In this document: in pieces, positions 43,153 to 53,299 of the stretch
Layout of the letters: each line of letters begins with the position of its first letter
How positions within the stretch are numbered: position 1 is the first letter of the stretch
Origin: an uncultured Bacteroidales bacterium
Lineage (GTDB): Bacteria > Bacteroidota > Bacteroidia > Bacteroidales > FEN-979
Assembly (NCBI GenBank): GCA_903837605.1
Contig: CAILVF010000076.1
Location: 1 to 64,000, forward strand
DNA length: 64,000 nt
Direction of reading: 5' to 3'
The notes under the pieces: generated by a model
Database searches by the model: none
What the model saw: the letters and a program-made list of their open reading frames with translations, nothing else
Told to the model about the DNA's origin: nothing
Made by a program: the position numbers and the translations under genes

Positions 43153-46100
43153 TTGAAAAATCAGAAATCAATTTATTTAGGGAATTCTCAGATAAAATTC
43201 CACGGGGCAATGGTTGAAGGCCAATTTGTGGAAATCGAAAACGAAAAATTTTACAAAATCAGCAACTGCAACCAGATGCCTGATTTCTTTATGACCATTG
43301 TGAGTGATTCCGATCACTGGATGTTTATATCAAGTAACGGCTCGCTTTCAGCCGGAAGGAAAGATATTAACAATGCGCTGTTTCCCTATTATACCGTTGA
43401 TAAAATTCACGATTACCGGGACATCACCGGAAGCAAAACCTGCCTGCTGGTAACTACAGGTGAGAAAACCTATTTATGGGAACCCTTTACCCCTGAGTCG
43501 GAAAAAATATATTCGGTGCAAAGGAATCTCTATAAGAGTATTTATGGCAATAAAATAATTTTCGAGGAGATTAATGAGGATTTAGGGGTAGGGTTTCAAT
43601 ATGGTTGGTATAACAGCGAAAAATTTGGGTTTATAAAGAAATCGGTCGTAAGCAATCAAAATAAAGCTAATGTAACTATAGATGTCCTGGATGGGATTAA
43701 GAACATCCTGCCAAATGATATCCGTTTTGATTTCCAGAACTCTTTCAGCAACCTGCTTGATGCATATAAAAAGAGCGAGTTGATTAGTGATTCCAGGCTG
43801 GGTTTGTACATGTTGAGTTCTATCCCGGTCGACAAGGCAGAACCCAGTGAATCCCTAAAAGCAACTACTGTTTGGTTGTGCGGTTTTAATAAAGATGCCA
43901 AAATCCTTCTTTCCGATCACCAGGTTGAAAACTTCAAAACGGGTTTGCAGGTGGAAGAAGAAATTGATATCAGGGCAGCCCGGGGCGCTTACTATGTGAA
44001 TACACGTTTGGAACTGGCCGGTAATGACAAGGAATCATGGATGATAGTTGCAGAAATAAACCAGGACAGCAGTAGCGTTGCAAATCTTGAGCTCGAAATA
44101 AAAACCAACAGGAATATTGAAAAGCTTGTCAGTGCTGATATCGACAAAGGAACAGATAACCTGAAGCGGATTGTATCCAAAGCAGATGGAATGCAGACTG
44201 GAAATGAAGAGTTATGCTTTGCCCGCCATTTCTCGAACACACTTTTCAATATAATGAGGGGTGGAGTTTTCATTGACAATTATACCATAAATACAACTGA
44301 CTTTAAACTCTTTGCCTGGCAATTTAATAAAGGGGTGAGCAATACCTTCAGGACATGGTTTGAACAGCTTCCTGCTGAAATTAATTATCCGGACCTGATG
44401 GCTTTAGCCGAAAATACTGCAAATCCAGACCTGGTCAGGATCTGCTATGAGTATCTGCCGCTGACATTTAGCCGCAGGCATGGCGACCCCAGCCGTCCAT
44501 GGAACCAGTTCTCCATTGAAACAAAAAATGAAGACGGCTCTGTAAAATTGAATTACCAGGGGAATTGGCGGGATATTTTTCAAAACTGGGAGGCGTTAAG
44601 CCTTTCTTTTCCCGGATTCCTGGAAAGTATGATCAGCAAATTCGTAAATGCAACCACTGCTGATGGGTACAATCCATACCGCATTACACGTGAAGGTATC
44701 GACTGGGAATGTCCCGATCAGCACGATCCATGGGCCTATATTGGTTATTGGGGGGATCACCAGGTTATTTATCTTCAGAAATTCCTTGAATTGTCAAATG
44801 AATTTCATCCCGGGAGGCTCGACATCCTGTTGCAAAAAAACGTATTTGCCTATGCCAATGTGCCTTACCGTATAAAGCCGTATTGCGAAATCGTTAAAAA
44901 TCCGAAAGATACCATCGTGTTTGATTTCGCTTTGAATGATACAATTAAGGGGATGGTTGAAAAAACCGGTGCGGATGGACGATTGTTAACAGGCAACGAC
45001 GGTGATATCTACAGAGTTAACCTTACAGAAAAGATTCTCGTTTCATTACTCGCCAAATTATGCAATTTTATCCCTGAGGCCGGCATATGGCTGAATACCC
45101 AGCGTCCCGAATGGAATGATGCAAACAATGCCCTTGTCGGAAACGGCGTTTCAATGGTAACGCTGTATTATTTGAGGCGCTCACTTAAGTTCTGGTCCGA
45201 CAGGTTTGATGGATCTCATCTTCATGAAATAAGCATCTCGGAGGAAGTGGCAAAATTATTCGATGCGGTATTTTCATTATTTGCCCGCAACACCACGCTT
45301 ATCCAAACCGGGTTTTCTGATGCCGATCGTAAGCGCTTTGCTGATGCACTTGGTGAAGCAGCAACGGAATACAGGAATGCCATTTACAAGAATTCATTTT
45401 CCGGTTCAAAAAAAACTGTGCCGGTTACCACCCTGGCTGAATTTGCAAAACTCAGCGCAGCTTACATTGATCAATCTATAAAAGTAAACAAACGTGCCGA
45501 CGGTCTTTACCATGCGTATAATCTGATATCCATTTCTGAAAAAGGGATCTCAATCAGGCATTTGTACGAAATGCTCGAAGGGCAAGTGGCAGTTTTAAGT
45601 GCAGGATATTTATCGGCACAGGAAAGTCTTGATGTGCTTAATTCTTTGAAATGGAGCGATTTGTTCCGTCGTGATCAGTATAGTTACCTGCTTTATCCCG
45701 ACAGGCAATTGCCCCGGTTCGTTGAAAAGAATAATATTCCTGCCGGCAAGGTAAAAGAATCAAAATTGCTCAGCAAACTGGTTGATGGCAACGATTCGTC
45801 CATATTAAGCAGGGACAATTCTGGAAACTTCCATTTTAATGGCAGATTCAGGAATGCTTCGGTTTTGGAGGATGCTTTGAATCAGTTGGATGCTGCTGCT
45901 TATTCGTCTCTCGTTGCCGGGGAGAAAGAAAAGGTTCTGGAAATTTTCGAAGAGATTTTCGACCACCAGTCGTTTACAGGACGTTCGGGAACGTTTTATG
46001 GTTATGAAGGCCTTGGGAGCATTTACTGGCATATGGTTTCCAAATTGTTGCTTGCTGTCCAGGAATGTTATTTCACGGGAATAAAAAAAGGAGCTGACCC

Positions 46101-46653
46101 TGTTGTTCTTGGTAAAATCAAAGATCACTATTATGAAATAAAGGCAGGGATAGGATTGTACAAGTCGCCAGAATTATATGGTGCTTTTCCAACAGATGCT
46201 TATTCACATACGCCGGGAAATTCGGGAGCCCGGCAACCTGGTATGACCGGGCAGGTGAAAGAGGATTTTCTTTCGCGGATGGGGGAACTTGGAATCCATA
46301 TTGAAGAAGGGAAAATAGAATTTCAGCCTTCATTATTAAATCCAGAAGAGTTATTGAAACATGAAAGCGTGTATGAGTATTATGGGCTGCAAGGTGAAAA
46401 GCAGCAAATTTCGCTTAAAGCCGGGCAGTTGGGCTTCACGTTTTGCCAGGTTCCAATAATATACACAGCTTCCGGCGAAGATAAAACCATATTAAGATTC
46501 CGAGACGGAAAGGAAATTTCAATCCCGGGGAAAACAATCGAAAAAGAAATATCTGCCAAAATATTTCAGCGCAGCGGGGAACTGGCGCGGGTAGATGTGT
46601 TAATCAGGCATCTTGTTGATTTGCCAAATTCTGAAACTAAAGTAAACGAATAA
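43153..46653 (+). CDS. Probable GH149-type beta-1,3-oligoglucan phosphorylase
   Basis: A 1166-residue cytoplasmic protein with no signal peptide. The central and C-terminal parts look like an (alpha/alpha)6 barrel of the GH94/GH149 phosphorylase type: RPWNQFSIETKNEDGS, then DPWAYIGYWGDHQVIYLQKF (about 525-545) and PEWNDANNALVGNG with E653-W-N-D656. The size (about 1100 residues, larger than GH94) and the neighbours (GH17, GH16, GH30) point to GH149, which converts beta-1,3-oligoglucans plus phosphate to glucose-1-phosphate. This family call is from pattern and context; GH94 or GH161 are alternatives. The only available start near the promoter is TTG at 43153, as an in-frame stop lies just upstream. 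It heads the locus. Confidence 0.62.
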   Translation: MKNQKSIYLGNSQIKFHGAMVEGQFVEIENEKFYKISNCNQMPDFFMTIVSDSDHWMFISSNGSLSAGRKDINNALFPYYTVDKIHDYRDITGSKTCLLVTTGEKTYLWEPFTPESEKIYSVQRNLYKSIYGNKIIFEEINEDLGVGFQYGWYNSEKFGFIKKSVVSNQNKANVTIDVLDGIKNILPNDIRFDFQNSFSNLLDAYKKSELISDSRLGLYMLSSIPVDKAEPSESLKATTVWLCGFNKDAKILLSDHQVENFKTGLQVEEEIDIRAARGAYYVNTRLELAGNDKESWMIVAEINQDSSSVANLELEIKTNRNIEKLVSADIDKGTDNLKRIVSKADGMQTGNEELCFARHFSNTLFNIMRGGVFIDNYTINTTDFKLFAWQFNKGVSNTFRTWFEQLPAEINYPDLMALAENTANPDLVRICYEYLPLTFSRRHGDPSRPWNQFSIETKNEDGSVKLNYQGNWRDIFQNWEALSLSFPGFLESMISKFVNATTADGYNPYRITREGIDWECPDQHDPWAYIGYWGDHQVIYLQKFLELSNEFHPGRLDILLQKNVFAYANVPYRIKPYCEIVKNPKDTIVFDFALNDTIKGMVEKTGADGRLLTGNDGDIYRVNLTEKILVSLLAKLCNFIPEAGIWLNTQRPEWNDANNALVGNGVSMVTLYYLRRSLKFWSDRFDGSHLHEISISEEVAKLFDAVFSLFARNTTLIQTGFSDADRKRFADALGEAATEYRNAIYKNSFSGSKKTVPVTTLAEFAKLSAAYIDQSIKVNKRADGLYHAYNLISISEKGISIRHLYEMLEGQVAVLSAGYLSAQESLDVLNSLKWSDLFRRDQYSYLLYPDRQLPRFVEKNNIPAGKVKESKLLSKLVDGNDSSILSRDNSGNFHFNGRFRNASVLEDALNQLDAAAYSSLVAGEKEKVLEIFEEIFDHQSFTGRSGTFYGYEGLGSIYWHMVSKLLLAVQECYFTGIKKGADPVVLGKIKDHYYEIKAGIGLYKSPELYGAFPTDAYSHTPGNSGARQPGMTGQVKEDFLSRMGELGIHIEEGKIEFQPSLLNPEELLKHESVYEYYGLQGEKQQISLKAGQLGFTFCQVPIIYTASGEDKTILRFRDGKEISIPGKTIEKEISAKIFQRSGELARVDVLIRHLVDLPNSETKVNE

Positions 46654-46662
46654 ATTTACCGA

Positions 46663-47580
46663 ATGAATTTTTTTACAACATTTGGTCTTGCTCAAGGGAA
46701 AGCACTATGCTACTCAGGATACAGGCATGGGCAAAGCCCTGATTCGGGTGTGTATCCCACTTATACACAGATAAAGGAAGATTTGCTCATACTGCAGAAA
46801 CATTGTGCATACATCCGTTTATACGATTGCAGCTTGCATGCCGAAACAGTCCTGAAAGTCATCGACCAGGAAAAACTGGACCTCAAAGTTATGCTTGGTG
46901 CCTTTATCGGTGCTGAATTGAATAATTTCGGTTGTCCATGGGGGACCATCTTTACTGAAGAGGAACTGAAAAAAAATACAAGACACAACCTGGAGGAAAT
47001 CAGGAAACTCATCAAACTGGCTAATCAATATCCTGACATTATTTTTTCACTTTCGGCAGGCAATGAAGCTACCGTTGACTGGACCGATCATTATGTTTCG
47101 GTTGAAAAAGTGATCAGATATGTGAAGATGATTAAAAAGGGAGCCAAACAGCCCGTTACTTTCTGCGAAAGTTATGTCCCCTGGTATGACAAACTGAAAC
47201 GCCTGGTTGATGAAATCGATTTTATTTCCATTCACTCCTACCCGATTTGGGAGTATAAGCATATTCATGAAGCCATGGGATATACTAAACAGAACTACCA
47301 GGGCATTGCTGACAGATATCCCGATAAGCCCGTCGCAATTACCGAGGCAGGCTGGGCAACCAATTCAAGTGGGCGCGGCATAAATCCCGAAAACGCAAGC
47401 GAGGAATTCCAGGCGATATATTATAACGACCTGATTGAGTGGAGCGAAAAAGAAGGTATTATGACTTTTATTTTTGAGGCTTTCGATGAGCCCTGGAAAG
47501 GTTCTCCTGAAGCTCTTGAACCTGAAAAACACTGGGGTTTGTTTACGGTGGACCGAAAGCCTAAAAAAGTATTTCAATAA
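46663..47580 (+). CDS. GH17 beta-1,3-glucanase, no signal peptide
   Basis: A 305-residue TIM-barrel glycosidase of family GH17. Acid/base Glu135 lies in FSLSAGNEATVDW and nucleophile Glu228 in VAITEAGWAT. Conserved IRLYDC near residue 51 and the closing FEAFDEPWKG with HWGLFTVDRK fit bacterial exo-type GH17 enzymes. The N-terminus (MNFFTTFGLAQGKALCYSGY) lacks a credible signal peptide, so a cytoplasmic location is likely. It may trim imported beta-1,3-glucooligosaccharides or rearrange them by transglycosylation, ahead of the phosphorylase encoded 9 nt upstream. Confidence 0.85.
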   Translation: MNFFTTFGLAQGKALCYSGYRHGQSPDSGVYPTYTQIKEDLLILQKHCAYIRLYDCSLHAETVLKVIDQEKLDLKVMLGAFIGAELNNFGCPWGTIFTEEELKKNTRHNLEEIRKLIKLANQYPDIIFSLSAGNEATVDWTDHYVSVEKVIRYVKMIKKGAKQPVTFCESYVPWYDKLKRLVDEIDFISIHSYPIWEYKHIHEAMGYTKQNYQGIADRYPDKPVAITEAGWATNSSGRGINPENASEEFQAIYYNDLIEWSEKEGIMTFIFEAFDEPWKGSPEALEPEKHWGLFTVDRKPKKVFQ

Positions 47581-47662
47581 AAATGTGCCCTGAAAAATGG
47601 CAAACAAAAATAATCCGATGGTTCCCATATTAATCTAATACTAATTTTAAAAATCGACCTCA

Positions 47663-49114
47663 ATGGAGCATTACAAAACAAAGCCGGAAGATGTTGTGCC
47701 GATTGGACAGAAGCTGGCCTTTGGCGCAGGCAGTTTAGCAAATCAATTATTCCCTGCAGCTGTCGGAGCATATATGGGAGCGGTTGTAATTATTTTTGGG
47801 ATGGACCCTTATTTAGCGGGTATCCTATCTGCAATACCCCGCTTCCTGGATGCAATCCTCGATCCGGTAATGGGTTACATCTCTGACAATACACGTTCGC
47901 GGTGGGGACGCCGGAAACCCTATATTTTCATAGGGTCTATCGTTACCAGTCTCCTTTTCATTCTTATGTGGCAATTATTTATCGGACATTCTCAAATGTT
48001 CAATTTTTGGTATATCCTTATTATTTCATTATTGTTCTACATCGGTTTGACTGTTTTCGCAGCACCACTTATTGGTCTTGGATACGAATTGACACCAGAT
48101 TATAATGAACGTACCCGTTTAATGGCCGTTTCCCAATTTCTAGGCCAGTTTGCATGGATGATCTCACCATGGTTTTTATATATTATTTATAATTTTTATG
48201 GTAAAGAACCCCATTTGGCAGCTGCAGGTTCCCGGCATTTGGCTATTTACATTGGGTTTTTATGCCTGATACTTGGTGTTTTACCGGCCTTATTCTGCAA
48301 AGAAATAGATCAGACCAATATATCCGGTCAATCAAAATTATCACTAAAGAATCTTGCTGAAAACATGAAACATTTCTTTAAAGGATTTGCAGAAACCGTT
48401 AAAAATGTGCCTTTTTTACGTCTTTGCGGGGCTACGTTTTGCGTGTTTAATGGTTTTCAGTTAATTGCATCCTTCAGCGTATTTATCATTATGTATTATG
48501 TTTTCCCAAAAGGGCAGGAGGTTCAGGATATTTCAACTCTGTGGATTGGATTGTTTGGTACCGTAAGTTCATTTGCTACGGCATTTTTAGTCATTCCAAT
48601 CATCACTTTTATGTCGGGTAAAATAGGTAAAAGAAATGCCTTCATTATTTCCATATTAATCTCAACAGTAGGTTATATTTTGAAATGGTGGGCATTTCAA
48701 TATGCCATAGAAACACACTGGTTAATGTTTGTACCGCTTCCTTTCATTTCGTTTGGAATAGGTGGTTTATTCACCCTGATGATGTCAATGACTGCCGATG
48801 TATGCGACTATGATGAATTGAAAAACGGGATGCCCAGAAAAGAAGCTACATTTGGTGCAATTTACTGGTGGATGGTAAAACTTGGAACTTCTCTTGCTGT
48901 TTTGTTTGGCGGATTTGTTCTTAGTGGAGTCGGATTTGACCCTGCACTTCCTGTCCAAACTATGGATACTCTTACGAAACTCCGTCTTGCAGATATCATT
49001 ATTCCGGTAGTTACCGGGCTATTAGCGATCCTGATCATGTGGAACTATGATATTACCGAAAAAAGGGCACGTGAAATACGAAATACATTAGTTGAACGCA
49101 GGGGTGAGTTATAA
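47663..49114 (+). CDS. MFS/GPH-family sugar:cation symporter
   Basis: A 483-residue inner-membrane transporter with about twelve hydrophobic segments. The glycoside-pentoside-hexuronide (MelB-like) loop is clear: DPVMGYISDNTRSRWGRRKP after helix 2, with an Asp-rich cation-binding region (FLDAILDPVMG). A second-half motif GGLFTLMMSMTADVCDYDEL is typical of GPH carriers. It sits between two GH17 genes in the beta-glucan locus. It most likely imports gluco-oligosaccharides or glucose released in the periplasm. No ABC or PTS transporter is present in the locus. Confidence 0.9.
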   Translation: MEHYKTKPEDVVPIGQKLAFGAGSLANQLFPAAVGAYMGAVVIIFGMDPYLAGILSAIPRFLDAILDPVMGYISDNTRSRWGRRKPYIFIGSIVTSLLFILMWQLFIGHSQMFNFWYILIISLLFYIGLTVFAAPLIGLGYELTPDYNERTRLMAVSQFLGQFAWMISPWFLYIIYNFYGKEPHLAAAGSRHLAIYIGFLCLILGVLPALFCKEIDQTNISGQSKLSLKNLAENMKHFFKGFAETVKNVPFLRLCGATFCVFNGFQLIASFSVFIIMYYVFPKGQEVQDISTLWIGLFGTVSSFATAFLVIPIITFMSGKIGKRNAFIISILISTVGYILKWWAFQYAIETHWLMFVPLPFISFGIGGLFTLMMSMTADVCDYDELKNGMPRKEATFGAIYWWMVKLGTSLAVLFGGFVLSGVGFDPALPVQTMDTLTKLRLADIIIPVVTGLLAILIMWNYDITEKRAREIRNTLVERRGEL

Positions 49115-49158
49115 TCCGGAGGGCCCGACTGTTTATTAATATCTTTAAATTAAGAGAT

Positions 49159-50046
49159 ATGTCAGCAAGAGAAGAAAAAATTATGGCTTTGGCAGGAGTT
49201 GATTTTGCCAATAAAACCAAAGAAGAATTACAGGATCTGTTCAGAAAAGTTTTGAATGGAGGGACGCACGGACTCTGTTTCAGTCCTTACGAAGAAGGGC
49301 AAAAGCCGGGGAATGTACTTTCTGAAAATCAAATAAGAAGAAGAATGGAGATAATAAAACCTTACACAAAATGGGTTCGTTCTTTTTCCTGTATCGAAGG
49401 CAATGAGTTGATTCCGAAAATTGCAAAAGAATTTGGCATTAAAACCTTAGTTGGCGCCTGGTTAGGTAAAGAGGTTGACAAAAATGAACAGGAAATCGCC
49501 GAACTGATCAAATTAGCAAAAGATGGCTATGTCGATATTGCTGCCGTTGGCAATGAAGTATTATATCGTCATGATTTGACCGAGATTAAACTTCTGGATT
49601 ATATTTATAAGGTAAAAGCAGCGATTCCAGAGGTACCCGTTGGTTATGTTGATGCATATTATGAATTTTCGATGCGTCCTAAAATCACGGAGGCATGCGA
49701 TGTTATTTTAGCAAACTGTTATCCATTCTGGGAATGCTGCCACATTGATTATTCATTGATGTATATGAAAACAATGTTTTACCAGGCTCTGCAAGCAGGC
49801 GGAGGCCTTAAGCATGTGATTATTTCAGAAACCGGGTGGCCAAGCCAGGGAGAAGATTATAAAGGAGCGATGCCTTCTATGGAAAATGCAATGAAATATT
49901 TTATCAATACCCAATTATGGTCAAAAGAAGAAGATGTTGATATTTTTTACTTTACTTCGTTTGACGAATCATGGAAAGTTGGTGCCGAAGGCGATGTTGG
50001 AGCTTTCTGGGGAATTTGGGATAAAAATGAAAACATCAAATATTGA
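49159..50046 (+). CDS. Second GH17 glycosidase, no signal peptide
   Basis: A 295-residue GH17 protein distinct from the one at 46663. Acid/base Glu133 lies in DIAAVGNEVLYR and nucleophile Glu224 in HVIISETGWPS. The SETGWPS form is closer to plant and fungal GH17 motifs than the TEAGWAT form of the other. The closing YFTSFDESWKVGAEGDVGAF fits the family's last strand. There is no signal peptide (MSAREEKIMALAGVDFANKT), so it is probably cytoplasmic. Two different GH17s in one locus suggest division of labour, for example by linkage position or chain length. Confidence 0.85.
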   Translation: MSAREEKIMALAGVDFANKTKEELQDLFRKVLNGGTHGLCFSPYEEGQKPGNVLSENQIRRRMEIIKPYTKWVRSFSCIEGNELIPKIAKEFGIKTLVGAWLGKEVDKNEQEIAELIKLAKDGYVDIAAVGNEVLYRHDLTEIKLLDYIYKVKAAIPEVPVGYVDAYYEFSMRPKITEACDVILANCYPFWECCHIDYSLMYMKTMFYQALQAGGGLKHVIISETGWPSQGEDYKGAMPSMENAMKYFINTQLWSKEEDVDIFYFTSFDESWKVGAEGDVGAFWGIWDKNENIKY

Positions 50047-50145
50047 TACGGATAGAGCTGAAATCAAAGCAAATAATGAAAGAATGTAATAGTAACTGAT
50101 TCAAATCGCAAAAAGGCAGGTATTAACCCATTAAATAATAATAAT

Positions 50146-53100
50146 ATGAAAAAAGCTTTTCTCGCATTTGTTCTTTTCTTGTTTATGACAACTAATATTT
50201 TTGCGCAGGCTGACAAAGTAACTGTTGTTAATAGCAATAAAGGATTTAAGCTATTTGTCAATGGTAACAATTTTATGATTAATGGCATGAATTGGGATTA
50301 CTTTCCAATTGGTACTAATTATACATATAGTTTGTGGAAGCAACCTGATGATTACATTAAAACCGCACTTGATATGGAGATGCCCTTGTTAAAGAACATG
50401 GGGGTAAATGCCATTCGTGTATATGTTGGCATTCAGCCAAAGTGGATTAAGTATATCTACGAGAAATATGGTATTTACACAATGATAAATCATTCTTTCG
50501 GGAGATATGGCCTGACATTGAAGGGCACATGGTTCCCGAATACTGATTATTCTGATTCACGTGTGCACGACCTGCTTTTGAAGGAAGTAACCCAGATGGT
50601 AGAAGATTATAAAAATACCCCGGGTTTACTCGTGTATTTATTAGGGAATGAAAACAATTACGGACTTTTCTGGAGGGGAGCCGAAACGGAAGATATTCCC
50701 CTGGAGCAAAGAAAATCCACAACTGATGCCAAAGCATTGTATAAACTTTTTAACGAAGCGGCCCTGGCAATGAAAACTATCGATAATTCGCATCCGGTAG
50801 CAATATGCAATGGAGATTTACTTTTCCTGAATATTATTTCTGAGGAATGCAAGGATATTGACATCCTTGGCTGTAATATGTATCGCGGTGTTTCATTTAC
50901 AGACGCATTTCAAAAAACAAAAGAAGTATTGAAAAAACCGATCATGTTTACCGAGTTTGGCGCTGATGCCTTTAATGTAATCAGCAATGCGGAAGATCAG
51001 CAATCCCAGGCATACTATTTGACAAACAACTGGAAGGAAATTTATGAAAATGCAGCGGGTATTGGTAAAGCCGGAAACTGTATCGGCGGATTTACTTTTC
51101 AATTCAGCGATGGATGGTGGAAATATAAGCAAACCGAAAATCTAAACATACATGACACACATGCATCCTGGTCCAACGGAGGGTACAACGATTATACGCC
51201 GGGAGAAGATAATATGAATGAGGAGTGGTTCGGTATATGTGCAAAAGGTCAAACAGATGAAAGGGGCCATTATCAATTATATCCCCGGGCTGCATATTAT
51301 GCATTACAACAAGCTCACCAGATAAATCCGTTTGCCAATAATGTAACAGCCGATTCAATAACCAGGTATTTTTCAAATATAAAGTTAGTAAACGAAGTTC
51401 TAAAAGCCAGGGGGGATAATGCTTCTTTGATTACTGAAATAGCAAAAAAGATTAATATTAATGTAAGGGCTGAAATAACAACTTTCAGTACCGGCGGCGA
51501 TAAAATTACTACGCCGAAAGAAAAAGACGCTAAGGCTATAACGCAGACTTATCCCAGTTTTCTTGGTTTTGACCATATGGAGTCCTTTTATATTGGCGTT
51601 GAAGCGAAGCCTACCGAAAATATAAAAGCAAATGTATCTTTCAATATTCTCGGGCATGTAGCTGAAAATCCAATTGATGAAATATTTTATGAAAATCACG
51701 GCCGTCCTCAGACGGTAGAAACTAATCAGGGTCCTTATGCCATACCCTCAATAAATCGAATACAAGTATATAATTTCGATTTTACCTGGAACAACAAGTG
51801 GTTTAATCTTACAAGTTTTTACCGTACAGGGCATTATCACTGGGGATACGAAGGTGACCTTTTCGGATTATATCCGGAGGCAAATTATGGACCAAACATT
51901 GATATTTACAATGGAGACGCACCTTTTGGTTTTGAATTCGAAGGTAAAAAAGCATTGGATGGATTAAAAGTTGCTTTTGGTCCTGAGCTTTGGTGGGGCG
52001 CCAATCCGGCAGTGTTGGTAAAATACAGCCGAAAACTGGGAATCTTTACCTTAACCGGAATATATCATGAAGATTTAGCCCAAAATACGGCAGCACAGAG
52101 TTCCTATGCCATCCCTACTCCTCAAAACCGCAGAGCTTTACTTGACGTAAAAGCAAATTTTGGAAAAGTTGTTCTCGATCTTGGTGGTTTATGGTCAGGT
52201 CAGCCAAGAAACGGCGAAACCTTTCAGTTAGTTGACGGTAGCCCGGGAAATTACATAGTATACCAGGACAAAATAACATGGAAGGACAACTGGGGGGGGA
52301 AAGCTAAAATAACCTTTTCTTCAGGGCCAGTCAACGTTTATGCTCAGGGAGCGGTGATGGGACTGGTTGCCAGTGGCGGAGCAGATTATACCAAAACTTT
52401 TACCGGATGGCGTCTTAAAGATTGCGGAAGCGGCAACCAGTATAATTTTTTAATGGGCATGACCTATACAATAGGTGATTTTCAGATAGCACCGAATTTC
52501 TTATGGCAAAAACCAATTGTAGGACCGATATCAAGCGATGTCCCAGCTCCGGGGAGGCCGAGAAATATAGTTGATGACCCGTTTGCCGTAAGGCAAAACA
52601 GGCAAACCACGGCTGGTGAACTTCTAATTGCCTATGATCCTACACCCGGCACCTGGATGTGGGCATGGGATAATGACGAGATGGAAGATGCTCCGTTTGC
52701 AATCAGTGCCGATTTTGTGTATCGTCATCTGCCTACAACCCAGGATGCTGCAATAGGTATTATGGCAAATGGACGCACACTTTTTGCTTTTCCCGGCGCA
52801 CCGCCAGCACATGATTTATGGGAGGTCAGTTCAAGGATTGTATCAAAAGTTACCCGCGACTTTGGATTTATATTAAATCTTTATGGGGGTACGGGCCAGG
52901 CCAATGGAAGTGACGGAAGATTAATCAGCCGTTTTGGAACTGATATAAGACTGGTTTACAAAAAACTCAAACTGATCTCTGCTGTTAAAGTTAATGATTG
53001 GGGACCTTACGATTATGATCGTGACTTTAACTTAACTTACCCTCTGCAGTTAATGGCCGATCTGTCATACTCTGTTTCAAAGCGCAAATGGTTTATTCTG

Positions 53101-53283
53101 CCGGAAACAAAAGTGGGAATGCGTTGTACATGGCGAAGCCTTGACCAGTATTCACCACGATATTGCCCTGTTAAAATGCTGGATGGTTCGGGCAATTGGG
53201 TGCCTGACCCCACCGCAGTAGGATATGGAAATGGCGATGAATGGGAAATCAGATTTTACCTTCACTTTAATTTCGGCAAATAA
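50146..53283 (+). CDS. TIM-barrel glycosidase fused to predicted outer-membrane beta-barrel
   Basis: A 1045-residue exported protein with signal MKKAFLAFVLFLFMTTNIFA then Q. Residues about 25-395 form a clan GH-A TIM barrel related to GH2/GH5 catalytic domains: GMNWDYFPIG, MGVNAIRVYVG, acid/base Glu169 in YLLGNENNYGLFW and nucleophile Glu270 in IMFTEFGADAF. After a helical stretch (about 400-450), residues about 475-1045 are beta-rich with alternating aromatic and polar residues and many Tyr/Trp-bordered strands (SFYIGVEAKPTENIKANVSF, FNLTSFYRTGHYHWGYEGDL). The chain ends with WEIRFYLHFNFGK, like the last strand of an outer-membrane barrel. The predicted result is a glycosidase tethered to its own porin-like barrel. 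The substrate is inferred as beta-glucan from the locus. Confidence 0.75.
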   Translation: MKKAFLAFVLFLFMTTNIFAQADKVTVVNSNKGFKLFVNGNNFMINGMNWDYFPIGTNYTYSLWKQPDDYIKTALDMEMPLLKNMGVNAIRVYVGIQPKWIKYIYEKYGIYTMINHSFGRYGLTLKGTWFPNTDYSDSRVHDLLLKEVTQMVEDYKNTPGLLVYLLGNENNYGLFWRGAETEDIPLEQRKSTTDAKALYKLFNEAALAMKTIDNSHPVAICNGDLLFLNIISEECKDIDILGCNMYRGVSFTDAFQKTKEVLKKPIMFTEFGADAFNVISNAEDQQSQAYYLTNNWKEIYENAAGIGKAGNCIGGFTFQFSDGWWKYKQTENLNIHDTHASWSNGGYNDYTPGEDNMNEEWFGICAKGQTDERGHYQLYPRAAYYALQQAHQINPFANNVTADSITRYFSNIKLVNEVLKARGDNASLITEIAKKININVRAEITTFSTGGDKITTPKEKDAKAITQTYPSFLGFDHMESFYIGVEAKPTENIKANVSFNILGHVAENPIDEIFYENHGRPQTVETNQGPYAIPSINRIQVYNFDFTWNNKWFNLTSFYRTGHYHWGYEGDLFGLYPEANYGPNIDIYNGDAPFGFEFEGKKALDGLKVAFGPELWWGANPAVLVKYSRKLGIFTLTGIYHEDLAQNTAAQSSYAIPTPQNRRALLDVKANFGKVVLDLGGLWSGQPRNGETFQLVDGSPGNYIVYQDKITWKDNWGGKAKITFSSGPVNVYAQGAVMGLVASGGADYTKTFTGWRLKDCGSGNQYNFLMGMTYTIGDFQIAPNFLWQKPIVGPISSDVPAPGRPRNIVDDPFAVRQNRQTTAGELLIAYDPTPGTWMWAWDNDEMEDAPFAISADFVYRHLPTTQDAAIGIMANGRTLFAFPGAPPAHDLWEVSSRIVSKVTRDFGFILNLYGGTGQANGSDGRLISRFGTDIRLVYKKLKLISAVKVNDWGPYDYDRDFNLTYPLQLMADLSYSVSKRKWFILPETKVGMRCTWRSLDQYSPRYCPVKMLDGSGNWVPDPTAVGYGNGDEWEIRFYLHFNFGK

Positions 53284-53299
53284 TTAAAATTTGATAAAG

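Noticed and set aside
43153-46653. GH94 cellobiose phosphorylase as the preferred name
   Set aside because: The chain is several hundred residues longer than GH94 and lies among beta-1,3-glucanases; GH149 fits better, though not proven.
50146-53283. SusC/TonB-dependent receptor
   Set aside because: No TonB plug domain or TonB box is visible, and the N-terminal half is a glycosidase.
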